Assembly (NCBI GenBank): GCA_029077775.1
Contig: JAQNCU010000184.1
Coordinates: forward strand, 1 to 6,226
DNA length: 6,226 nucleotides
Origin: Acidocella sp.
GTDB lineage: Bacteria > Pseudomonadota > Alphaproteobacteria > Acetobacterales > Acetobacteraceae
Direction: 5' to 3'
Shown here: piece by piece, positions 1-5,771 of the stretch
Numbering within the stretch: position 1 is the first letter of the stretch
Layout: each line of letters begins with the position of its first letter
Program-made: the position numbers and the translations under genes
Notes under the pieces: model-generated
Told to the model about the DNA's origin: nothing
Database searches by the model: none
Seen by the model: the letters and a program-made list of their open reading frames with translations, nothing else

Positions 1-272
1 GCAGGGAAAGGATCCGCCGCTGTTCCTTATTGCCATGCTGGCTTTGACCCTGCCCGACCTTATATCAGCCACACCATCCTCCATGACATAACACTCCTCA
101 TCGGTAATTTGTGAGGTGGTCTACACCAAATATCTCCTACCGCCTTCTCAACAAATCGCCTCTTTCCATAACACCCGTTCTGATGCCGAGATGATGACGT
201 TCCGGGATCCTCCGTCAGTACCGGCCGCGGCAATACGATTTGTGGCGGCTCGTACGAGTTTCCGGGCAGAAA
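1..272. other. Left-edge region without a convincing gene
   Basis: No reading frame here gives a recognisable protein. On the minus strand an ATG at 84-82 opens a frame that stays open to the window edge (28 codons, beginning MEDGVADIRSG). It is preceded by AGGAG (98-94) at a 9-nt spacing, so it could be the first codons of a leftward gene cut by the edge. It is too short to identify, and this is a weak inference. On the plus strand a frame open from base 1 ends at a TGA at 112-114 and resembles nothing known to me. A perfect 10-bp palindrome, CTCGTACGAG, lies at 249-258, just past the HU stop codon; it has no T-tract and does not look like a normal terminator. Confidence 0.4.
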
Positions 273-542
273 TCAGACCAATTTTCTGATCGTCGGTGAG
301 GCCTTAAATCGCACGGTTTTCCCGGCCTTGACCTTAACTGGCGCGCCGGTTCGCGGATTAACCCCCTTGCGCGCCTTGGTTTTGCGGACGGTGAATGTTC
401 CAAAAGTCGGGAGAGTGAATTTCCCGTTCTTCTTCAACTCAGCCACGATGGCATCGATCACGTCGGCTGCTGCACGATTGGCCGAGACGCCGGTGATGCT
501 GGATGAGCTTTGGATAACATTTGCGATAAATGCTTTCGACAT
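273..542 (-). CDS. HU-family DNA-binding (nucleoid-associated) protein
   Basis: Small basic histone-like protein of 89 residues, the usual length for an HU subunit (about 90). Such proteins form dimers that bind and bend DNA with little sequence preference and act in nucleoid compaction, replication, recombination and transcription. The N-terminal third is the helical dimerisation part (about residues 1-40). It is followed by the signature turn LPTFGTF (44-50) and the basic beta-arm, which includes NPRTG (62-66). Pro63 matches the proline that intercalates into DNA in HU and IHF. The C-terminus is rich in Lys and Arg. The ATG at 542-540 is preceded by GGGAG about 12 nt away and by a closer AAGG. 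The N-terminus departs from housekeeping HU (it has a serine run and ITGVS), and the gene stands alone, so this is probably an accessory HU-like paralogue. HU fits better than IHF, but the assignment rests on motifs only. Confidence 0.9.
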   Translation of the reverse strand: MSKAFIANVIQSSSSITGVSANRAAADVIDAIVAELKKNGKFTLPTFGTFTVRKTKARKGVNPRTGAPVKVKAGKTVRFKASPTIRKLV

Positions 543-955
543 AACCTTTTCTGTCTCCCTGTATTCGGCCCGAGTTGTTAATGAAGATCATTCTTTTTGA
601 AAAGACCCGGATAGATTCGTGGATCCGCGGCACTTATGAGGTTTCAGAAGCGAGGTACTGTTCAAATGGGGTTGACCAACGGCCCGGACAATCCGCTAGC
701 GCGCGAGCCATATATTCGAAGGCAATCAATTGATACACCGCATAGGCGGCGGATGAAGGCAACAAGGGGGGGGGTGGATAACCAAATCAGAATTGATATT
801 GGCAGATGCGAAGCATGCCTTGCCAACGTAAGCTGGGCGGTAGTGACGCTTCTGACAGCTTCATCAAAAAATTCGAATAGTCGAGATCGCTTTCAGAGTG
901 CAGACAAAGTGGCAGACCGAAGTGAGTAGTGCCCGTCTGCGGGTTTAGGACTGGT
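543..955. other. Intergenic region between the HU and PEP-CTERM genes
   Basis: I see no supported gene in these 413 bases; the plus-strand frame at 636-929 has no recognisable protein and no good RBS. The part nearest HU (543-600) must hold the leftward HU promoter. It contains a small dyad, AATGA-AGA-TCATT (580-592), about 40 bp upstream of the HU start, but no clear -35/-10 pair. A run of nine G lies at 766-774 and a compound hairpin at 799-826. Nearest the PEP-CTERM stop there is a short GC stem, CCCG-TCTG-CGGG (932-943), without a T-tract on the minus strand, so no standard terminator for that gene can be called. Confidence 0.5.
799..826. repeat. Compound inverted repeat (possible hairpin)
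   Basis: The outer arms TTGGCA (799-804) and TGCCAA (821-826) are perfect complements. Inside them ATGC (806-809) and GCAT (813-816) pair around a GAA loop, leaving an unpaired G on one side and GCCT on the other. Neither strand continues into a T-run, so it is not a classical intrinsic terminator. It lies about 130 bp downstream of the PEP-CTERM stop codon and could stabilise the 3' end of that message. Function is unknown. Confidence 0.4.
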
Positions 956-1774
956 TCAAGCGCGGCGGCGATACCTTATCGCAGCCCCAAGAAACAGGAG
1001 GCCGGTTCCGAGAAGGATAAGAGAACCTGGTTCCGGGACATTCGTTGACCCTTCCCCGATAAACGCCGTTCCGTATGCTGCGCCCAATCCACTGCCGCTA
1101 TAATTAAACAGAGGAGTGAGAACTGCGTTTGCCAAGTTTACGCTATATACCTCTGTGTTGTCGACAGCGTACATTGTTTGCCCATCATACGCGAGGCCAA
1201 AGACGCCGGAGAGTTCCTTTCCTGAGATTGTAAAGGGAGCGACGGTAGACTTGTTCGTGACGTTTACAAGTTCGTCGGCGCCATTACTACCGATCCCCGC
1301 TTCGTATAGGGCAGCATTTGCGAAAGCGAGGTCGCCGGCCGATTCTTCAGTGCTCTGGGTGTAAGTCCCGACAGCTCCGTTTGTCGTGTTAATGGAGTAT
1401 ATGTTTTTTGTCGTGCCGTTGGCAGCCAGCAGGTTCGTGCCGTTGCCGATTAAGGCATTCATCGAGCTGATGCCGCCGCCATATGTGACCACATTTGTTG
1501 ATTTACCAGTGTTTGTATTGATCGAATACAGACCTGTAAAAGTGGTTCCGTATAGGGTGCCTGAAGATGCAAAACCCAAATCGGTCAGGCTAGCGCCCAG
1601 TCCAGTATTGTGGACGGAACCCGCGACGACCGAACCGGTTGTTATATCTACCTGTCCAATATTACCAGTGCTATCATCGACATATAGGATAGTGTCGGCG
1701 CGGGCAGCGGAGGCTGCCGCAAGAGCGCCTAACGCAAAGACGGTCGCTACCGCAATCAACTTTTTTGAGACCAT
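956..1774 (-). CDS. Exported PEP-CTERM protein with propeller-like repeats
   Basis: Predicted secreted protein of 272 residues. The N-terminus has a Sec signal peptide: basic MVSKK, a hydrophobic stretch, then A24-R25-A26 before D27 as the likely cleavage site. The C-terminus carries a full PEP-CTERM sorting tag: VPEPGS from residue 246, a hydrophobic helix, and a basic tail (RYRRRA). In known systems an exosortase recognises this tag during export, often together with exopolysaccharide production; no exosortase is in this window. The mature part is rich in Gly, Ser, Thr and Asn and contains about five repeats of 41-44 residues, each centred on an (L/M)Y or LL strand (near residues 30, 74, 115, 157 and 201) and often followed by (I/V)YS(I/V)N. 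This suggests a beta-propeller-like fold; no enzymatic motif is visible. I chose the ATG at 1774-1772 because GAGGAG (1788-1783) sits 8 nt upstream and the signal peptide then starts normally. An in-frame ATG at 1834 would add 20 residues and lies inside the sigma-54 promoter. Confidence 0.88.
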   Translation of the reverse strand: MVSKKLIAVATVFALGALAAASAARADTILYVDDSTGNIGQVDITTGSVVAGSVHNTGLGASLTDLGFASSGTLYGTTFTGLYSINTNTGKSTNVVTYGGGISSMNALIGNGTNLLAANGTTKNIYSINTTNGAVGTYTQSTEESAGDLAFANAALYEAGIGSNGADELVNVTNKSTVAPFTISGKELSGVFGLAYDGQTMYAVDNTEVYSVNLANAVLTPLFNYSGSGLGAAYGTAFIGEGSTNVPEPGSLILLGTGLLFLGAAIRYRRRA

Positions 1775-1829
1775 TTTCGATACTCCTCTTTGAAGATTTG
1801 GCGAATGTATCTCGCCGAAGTAATAAGAA

Positions 1830-1845
1830 AGCAATAATTATGCCA
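1830..1845 (-). promoter_or_regulatory. Candidate sigma-54 (-24/-12) promoter of the PEP-CTERM gene
   Basis: Read on the minus strand, the sequence is TGGCAT-N5-TTGCT, matching the RpoN consensus TGGCAC-N5-TTGCW, with the invariant GG and GC in exact spacing. The start of transcription would fall near 1819, giving a leader of about 45 nt before the ATG at 1774 with a strong RBS inside it. In some bacteria PEP-CTERM genes are under RpoN control with the PrsK/PrsR two-component pair, which makes this placement biologically sensible. Neither regulator gene is in the window. No competing sigma-70 promoter is obvious. Confidence 0.65.
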
Positions 1846-1859
1846 AAACGATATCTAAT

Positions 1860-1911
1860 TGAAAAGTACAGGATTTCCTTGTTTGCTGCCCATAAACAAC
1901 GTGAAAGTGTA
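1860..1911. repeat. Pair of imperfect direct repeats upstream of the sigma-54 promoter
   Basis: TGAAAAGTACA (1860-1870) and TGAAAGTGTA (1902-1911) are similar and start 42 bp apart, about four helical turns, so they would face the same side of the DNA. They lie 15-66 bp upstream of the sigma-54 box. A second pair, exact ACAATCG heptamers at 1923-1929 and 1943-1949, is 20 bp apart. Either pair could be a site for an enhancer-binding activator; this is inference from position and phasing only. Confidence 0.3.
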
Positions 1912-1976
1912 AAGAATCCCAGACAATCGTTTCGAAATACGCACAATCGAAAGTTAGAGGGGTATTTTTATTCTTA

Positions 1977-1994
1977 GAACCCGACTCGAAATTC
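1977..1994. repeat. IS left terminal inverted repeat
   Basis: GAACCCGACTCGAAATTC, paired with the right end at 2893-2910 (13 of 18 identical). The transposase stop codon (TGA, minus strand, 1995-1993) overlaps its inner edge, so the gene fills the element to its end. Confidence 0.7.
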
Positions 1995-2832
1995 AAGCGT
2001 GTCGGATTTTCGGCCTTGCCAATCGTCGCATGATCAGGAAGGCGAGCGCCAGTTGCAACCAAGCGAGCGCCGAGTTGATCGTCGCTTCAAAGTCCTTTGA
2101 CAGGCGACGCGCGCGGTTGATCCATCCGAGCGTTCGCTCGACCACCCAGCGCTTGGGCAACACGACGAATTCCTTGACCTTCTTATCGGTCCGCTTGACG
2201 ATCGTTACGGTAATGCGGCTGGCTTCGAACGCCGCTCGCTGCGCCTCATCGCCTTGATAACCCCCGTCAACGAAAGCCATTTTCACCCAAGGGCTCTTGC
2301 GGCGAACGGCCCCCAGCAGCGGCGCGAGTGCGTCGCGGTCTTGCGTGCTGGCTGCGGTGATCTGGCATTCGATGGGCAGTCCGAGCGTATCAACGGCGAG
2401 ATGGCGCTTGCGGCCCTTGACCTTCTTGCCGGCGTCGAAGCCGCGAGGACCGCCGGCCTCTGTCGTTTTGACTGATTGGCTATCGACCACCACGGCGCTC
2501 GGCGTGGCCTCGCGGCCCTCCGCCTCGCGCGCGGCCATCACGAGAACTGAGACGATTTGCGCCCACAGGCCGCTGTCGCGCCAAGCGTAAAACCTGTTCT
2601 GCACGGTCGTGAACGGCGGAAAATCCTTTGGCAGGTATCGCCAGGGACAACCGCAGCGGATCAAATAAAACAAAGCATTTAGAATGGCTTGTGGATCCGT
2701 CTGCTTACGCCCGCGCCGTTTCGCCGGCGGCAGAAGCGGCGAGATCAAAGCAAACTCCGCCTCCGACATATCGCTTGCATAGCGCGCCCGAATGACATCA
2801 TACTTCGCCCGATCGGCCTCGTTCCAAGGCAT
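1993..2832 (-). CDS. IS5-family DDE transposase
   Basis: Transposase of 279 residues that would cut and rejoin DNA at the ends of its own insertion sequence. The N-terminal domain includes a helix-turn-helix-like segment with the family pattern LISPLLPP...GRK (about 29-43), followed by the conserved LNALFYLIRCGCPWRYLP (about 51-68). The RNase H-like catalytic domain shows D117 in VVDSQSVK, the GRKRH motif (140-144), D189 in FVDGGYQG, and E232 in RWVVERTLGW, together a complete DDE triad. There is no frameshift or internal stop, so it is probably functional. I chose the ATG at 2832-2830 because GGGGAGA lies just upstream. An in-frame ATG at 2871 would add 13 residues (MIPWVCNNLGRFA) that are not typical of the family. 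Confidence 0.93.
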   Translation of the reverse strand: MPWNEADRAKYDVIRARYASDMSEAEFALISPLLPPAKRRGRKQTDPQAILNALFYLIRCGCPWRYLPKDFPPFTTVQNRFYAWRDSGLWAQIVSVLVMAAREAEGREATPSAVVVDSQSVKTTEAGGPRGFDAGKKVKGRKRHLAVDTLGLPIECQITAASTQDRDALAPLLGAVRRKSPWVKMAFVDGGYQGDEAQRAAFEASRITVTIVKRTDKKVKEFVVLPKRWVVERTLGWINRARRLSKDFEATINSALAWLQLALAFLIMRRLARPKIRHA

Positions 2833-2892
2833 CGCGAATCTCCCCAAGTTGTTGCAAACCCAGGGAATCAAGACCTACGAGGCCGGTCAACC

Positions 2893-2910
2893 GAATTTTA
2901 GGTCAGGCTC
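2893..2910. repeat. IS right terminal inverted repeat
   Basis: Plus-strand GAATTTTAGGTCAGGCTC, the imperfect inverse of 1977-1994. It lies about 60 bp upstream of the transposase start, leaving room for the transposase promoter, although no strong -35/-10 pair is visible between them. Confidence 0.7.
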
Positions 2911-3139
2911 TCAACGGTGTGCCGCCCTCACCGATCGAGATAATCGCAGACAAATCCCTCTCATGCCTATTACATATGTTCCACATATATCTCCCCTTGA
3001 ACGATGAGGGCGCAGATGGTTGGAACAGGTAACTATGGCCTTGGCTTGGACCATTCCGCTGGTAACAGCTCCGCCGTACCGTCGGATGGCGCGCCGGGGG
3101 TGGGAAGGTCAATCCCCACTGGGCTCCAACTCGAAGGCC
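2911..3139. other. Region between the IS and the copA operator
   Basis: I see no supported gene here. A plus-strand frame of 55 codons from ATG 3004 to TGA 3171 has no RBS, reads through the copper operator and encodes nothing recognisable. A leftward frame at 2903-3112 crosses the IS end and likewise lacks recognisable content. The only structured element is GGGAAGGTCAA and its flanks (3101-3112), described with the inverted repeat. Confidence 0.5.
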
Positions 3140-3151
3140 TTGACCTTCCCA
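3101..3151. repeat. 12-bp perfect inverted repeat including the operator arm
   Basis: TGGGAAGGTCAA (3101-3112) is the exact reverse complement of TTGACCTTCCCA (3140-3151), with 27 bp between the arms. The right arm is the -35 and first half-site of the predicted CueR promoter. The left arm is therefore either an extra regulator half-site or the remains of an opposing promoter. No opposing leftward gene with a credible start lies next to it. Confidence 0.6.
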
Positions 3152-3171
3152 TTATGGTAATCACCAGATGA
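3140..3171 (+). promoter_or_regulatory. Predicted CueR-type operator/promoter of copA
   Basis: TTGACC (3140-3145) forms a good -35. The sequence from it, ACCTTCCCATTATGGTAATCA (3143-3163), has the shape of MerR-family copper operators (ACCTTCC, a CCAT-N-ATGG core, then a TAAGGT-like right half). The core CCATTATGG (3149-3157) is a perfect dyad, but the right half reads TAATCA and is degenerate. With the 19-20-bp spacer typical of MerR-type promoters the -10 would be near 3165-3171 (CAGATG or AGATGA), which is weak. Such long-spacer promoters are silent until the activator bound to metal twists the DNA. The 5' leader to the ATG at 3215 would be about 35-40 nt. Confidence 0.65.
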
Positions 3172-3214
3172 CCTATGGAGTCGTTCACTAAAGTGTTCGA
3201 CAAGGGAGATTGTG

Positions 3215-5737
3215 ATGAACACCACAGATGTGGTCGCCAGGACGACCCCAGAAACCCCGCAGGGAGGCAATTCCACGCGGATCGATCTCGGTGTCGAGGG
3301 CATGACCTGCGCCTCCTGTGTCGGAAGGGTTGAGCGGGCGATACAACGCGTGACGGGGGTTGCAGAGGTCGCCGTGAACCTGAGTTCCGAACATGCGCAG
3401 GTCACCTTCACCAATGCGCGGATGGACATAGAGGCGGTTGCCGCAGCAATCGAGAAAGCAGGATACCGTGTCGCGCACCGCGATCTCGAACTGGCGATCG
3501 ACGGTATGACATGCGCCTCCTGTATCGCGCGGATAGAACGCGCGTTACAAAAAGTGCCCGGCGTCCTATCCGTAGGGGTTAACCTGGCAAATGAGATAGC
3601 GCATGTCAGCGGTATCGGTCTGGATGAGGCAGTGCTGATCACGGCTGTAAAGCAAGCCGGTTACGGTGCCAGATTGACCGGGAAAAACAGCTCGGAAGAC
3701 GATACCAAGCAGCGCGAGTCCCGTTCGGCCCTAGTCCATGTCGGCATTGCCGCCCTTCTGACCGCGCCTCTATTCGTCGTCATGCTTCTGCACCTTGCCG
3801 GCAATCCCGCCGGAATGCCTGGCTGGGCGGCATTGGCACTCGCGACGCCGGTGCAATTCTGGCTGGGAGGCCGCTTCTACCGCGCCGGTTGGAGAGCCGT
3901 TCGTGCGGGTACCGGCAACATGGATTTGCTGGTAGCACTCGGTACTTCGGCGGCCTACGGGCTCAGCCTATGGCTACTGATCCGCGCCTGGATCGCAGGC
4001 GCGGCAGCCCCTTCTCTCTATTTCGACTCATCGACGATCGTCATCACGTTGATATTGTTCGGGAAATGGCTTGAGGCGCGGGGCAAACGGCAAACCGGCG
4101 AGGCATTACGGGCGCTAACCGCGCTGCGGCCGGAGCAGGCACGTCTGCGTGAAGTCAATGGTACAGAGCGTGAGGTACCGGTCGGGCAAATTGTCGTAGG
4201 TGATGTCGTGATCGTTCGTCCCGGTGAACGTATTCCGGTGGACGGGGTGATCCGCGAGGGAGAAAGCGCAGCCGACGAATCTATGCTGACCGGCGAGAGC
4301 TTGCCAGTTCGGAAACAGGTTGGCGACAAGGTGATCGGCGGTGCAATCAACGGAGAAGGGCGGCTCGTCGTTGAGACAAGTGCAGTCGGTGCAGAATCGG
4401 CGCTCTCTCGCATCGTCCGCCTGGTCGAGAACGCGCAGGCAGCGAAGGCCCCGATCCAGAAGCTGGTCGATCGGGTAGCCGCAGTGTTTGTGCCTGTTGT
4501 TCTGGGTATCGCCGTGGTGACATTCCTTGCTTGGTGGCTTTTGACGGGTCAGGTTGAACACGCGATCCTGTCGGCGGTTGCCGTGCTGGTGATTGCCTGC
4601 CCCTGCTCGCTCGGGTTGGCGACGCCGACCGCGGTGATGGCGGGAACCGGGGTTGCTGCGAAACACGGCATCCTGATCAAGGATGCTGAAACCCTGGAAA
4701 TCGCCCACCGGATCGGCACGGTGGCATTCGACAAGACCGGCACCCTGACCGAGGGCAATCCGTCGGTGGTTCGGCTCCATGCCGCAGAAGGCTTGTCGGC
4801 CACGGAAGTGTTGCGTCTTGCCGCGGCAGTCCAGCGGGACAGCGAGCATCCGCTGGCCAAAGCGGTGCGCACGCGGGCACAAGCGGATGGTATCCAACCA
4901 CCCGCCGCCACCGATGCCAGAACTTTGCCCGGGCGAGGCATGAAGGCCAGCGTCGAGGGCAGGGAGCTGGTCGTCGGATCGGGGCGGATAATAGAGGAAA
5001 ACAGTCTCGACGATATGGGGCTTTCTGTCCACGCGGCACAGCTAGAAAGCGAGGGAAGAACCGTGTCATGGCTTATTGAGGTGGGATCCCGCCCGCGCGT
5101 CCTCGGCCTGTTTGGCTTCGGGGATTCCCTCAAGCCGTCCGCGCGACAGGCGGTTGCCGCCCTGCATGATCTGGGACTGCGCGTTACGATGCTCACCGGC
5201 GACAATCCGGGAAGCGCACGGGTTGCCGCCCATGTACTCGGCATAGACGATGTACAGGCAGAAATCTTACCCGAGCACAAAGCTGAGGTTATAACCGCCC
5301 TGCAGCAAGGAGGACGCATCGTCGCCATGGTGGGCGATGGTGTAAACGATGCGCCAGCGCTTGCGCAAGCCGACCTTGGCATCGCCATGGGAACCGGCTC
5401 CGATGTAGCAATACATACCGCTGGGATGACCCTCATGCGCGGCGACCCCGCACTTGTCGCAGACGCAATTGATATCTCCCGCCGCACTTTTTCCAAGATC
5501 CGTCAGGGGCTGTTTTGGGCCTTCTTCTACAACGCAGTAGGGATTCCACTTGCGGCCCTCGGCTATCTCAGCCCGGTGATCGCCGGCGCGGCCATGGCCT
5601 TCTCCAGCGTCAGCGTCGTCTCCAACGCGCTACTGCTGCGCCGGTGGAAGCCAGCCGAACGTGATGTTCGGATCGTTATGTCAGAACCCCACGTCCAATC
5701 TTCGAGTGCAAGCCCGAAAATCCGGAAAATCGCGTGA
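3215..5737 (+). CDS. copA: Cu(I)-exporting P1B-1-type ATPase
   Basis: Inner-membrane pump of 840 residues that uses ATP to move cytoplasmic Cu(I) (and probably Ag(I)) to the periplasm. Two N-terminal heavy-metal-associated domains each carry GMTCASC (Cys32/Cys35 and Cys100/Cys103). Eight membrane segments are expected, the first from about residue 172. Core motifs in order: TGES (359-362, actuator), CPC (462-464) in the sixth segment, DKTGT with phospho-acceptor Asp506, the HP pair His545-Pro546 after SE, MLTGDN, and GDGVNDAP (707-714). Tyr772-Asn773 in segment 7 and Met794 with Ser797-Ser798 in segment 8 complete the Cu(I) transport signature, favouring copper over the Zn/Cd/Pb class. All key residues are present, so it should be active. 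AAGGGAGA (3202-3209) is best placed for the ATG at 3215; a GTG codon directly before it (3212) could add one residue. The start lies behind a CueR-type promoter, and cueR follows in the same direction. Confidence 0.96.
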   Translation: MNTTDVVARTTPETPQGGNSTRIDLGVEGMTCASCVGRVERAIQRVTGVAEVAVNLSSEHAQVTFTNARMDIEAVAAAIEKAGYRVAHRDLELAIDGMTCASCIARIERALQKVPGVLSVGVNLANEIAHVSGIGLDEAVLITAVKQAGYGARLTGKNSSEDDTKQRESRSALVHVGIAALLTAPLFVVMLLHLAGNPAGMPGWAALALATPVQFWLGGRFYRAGWRAVRAGTGNMDLLVALGTSAAYGLSLWLLIRAWIAGAAAPSLYFDSSTIVITLILFGKWLEARGKRQTGEALRALTALRPEQARLREVNGTEREVPVGQIVVGDVVIVRPGERIPVDGVIREGESAADESMLTGESLPVRKQVGDKVIGGAINGEGRLVVETSAVGAESALSRIVRLVENAQAAKAPIQKLVDRVAAVFVPVVLGIAVVTFLAWWLLTGQVEHAILSAVAVLVIACPCSLGLATPTAVMAGTGVAAKHGILIKDAETLEIAHRIGTVAFDKTGTLTEGNPSVVRLHAAEGLSATEVLRLAAAVQRDSEHPLAKAVRTRAQADGIQPPAATDARTLPGRGMKASVEGRELVVGSGRIIEENSLDDMGLSVHAAQLESEGRTVSWLIEVGSRPRVLGLFGFGDSLKPSARQAVAALHDLGLRVTMLTGDNPGSARVAAHVLGIDDVQAEILPEHKAEVITALQQGGRIVAMVGDGVNDAPALAQADLGIAMGTGSDVAIHTAGMTLMRGDPALVADAIDISRRTFSKIRQGLFWAFFYNAVGIPLAALGYLSPVIAGAAMAFSSVSVVSNALLLRRWKPAERDVRIVMSEPHVQSSSASPKIRKIA

Positions 5738-5771
5738 AACTATGCGCCCTCTTCATACGAGCGAGGTCATT

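Larger units (their letters stand above)
1977..2910 (-). mobile_element. IS5-family insertion sequence (about 934 bp)
   Basis: The element is defined by imperfect 18-bp terminal inverted repeats around one full transposase gene. The left end (1977-1994) reads GAACCCGACTCGAAATTC. The right end (2893-2910), read inward, is GAGCCTGACCTAAAATTC. They match at 13 of 18 positions, with identical AAATTC inner edges. The 934-bp length is typical for a single-ORF IS5-family element. The outer flanks are TTA (1974-1976) and TCA (2911-2913): both fit the TNA target used by the IS1031 subgroup but differ from each other, so there is no clean target duplication. The subgroup is therefore tentative. The element separates the PEP-CTERM gene from the copper unit. 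Confidence 0.8.

Noticed and set aside
1..84. Minus-strand partial gene start at the left edge
   Set aside because: AGGAG at 9 nt from the ATG is suggestive, but only 28 codons are visible and none is recognisable; it is noted in the region entry and not called as a gene.
636..929. Plus-strand 97-codon open frame in the region upstream of HU
   Set aside because: It has no convincing RBS, no recognisable domain, low-complexity codons across the G-run, and lies opposite neighbouring genes without a partner; it is probably a chance frame.
932..943. Terminator for the PEP-CTERM gene (CCCG-TCTG-CGGG stem)
   Set aside because: The stem is only 4 bp and is not followed by a T-run on the coding (minus) strand.
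1775..1834. Longer PEP-CTERM protein start at 1834
   Set aside because: It would put 20 polar residues before a normal signal peptide and place the start codon inside the sigma-54 box; the ATG at 1774 has a strong RBS at 8 nt.
2960..2995. Repeated ACATAT motifs (ACATATGT, CACATATAT) as a possible operator or CRISPR-like repeat
   Set aside because: Only two short AT-rich copies with irregular spacing; nothing beyond chance similarity.
3004..3171. Plus-strand 55-codon frame (ATG 3004) that could be a leader peptide for copA
   Set aside because: It has no RBS, and its last codons are the CueR operator itself; the copA transcript is expected to start downstream of it.
4549..5496. Long minus-strand open frame opposite copA (and a second one at 4115-5032)
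   Set aside because: These are shadows of a GC-rich, fully conserved copA reading frame; their translations are Arg/Ser/Pro-rich with no domain.
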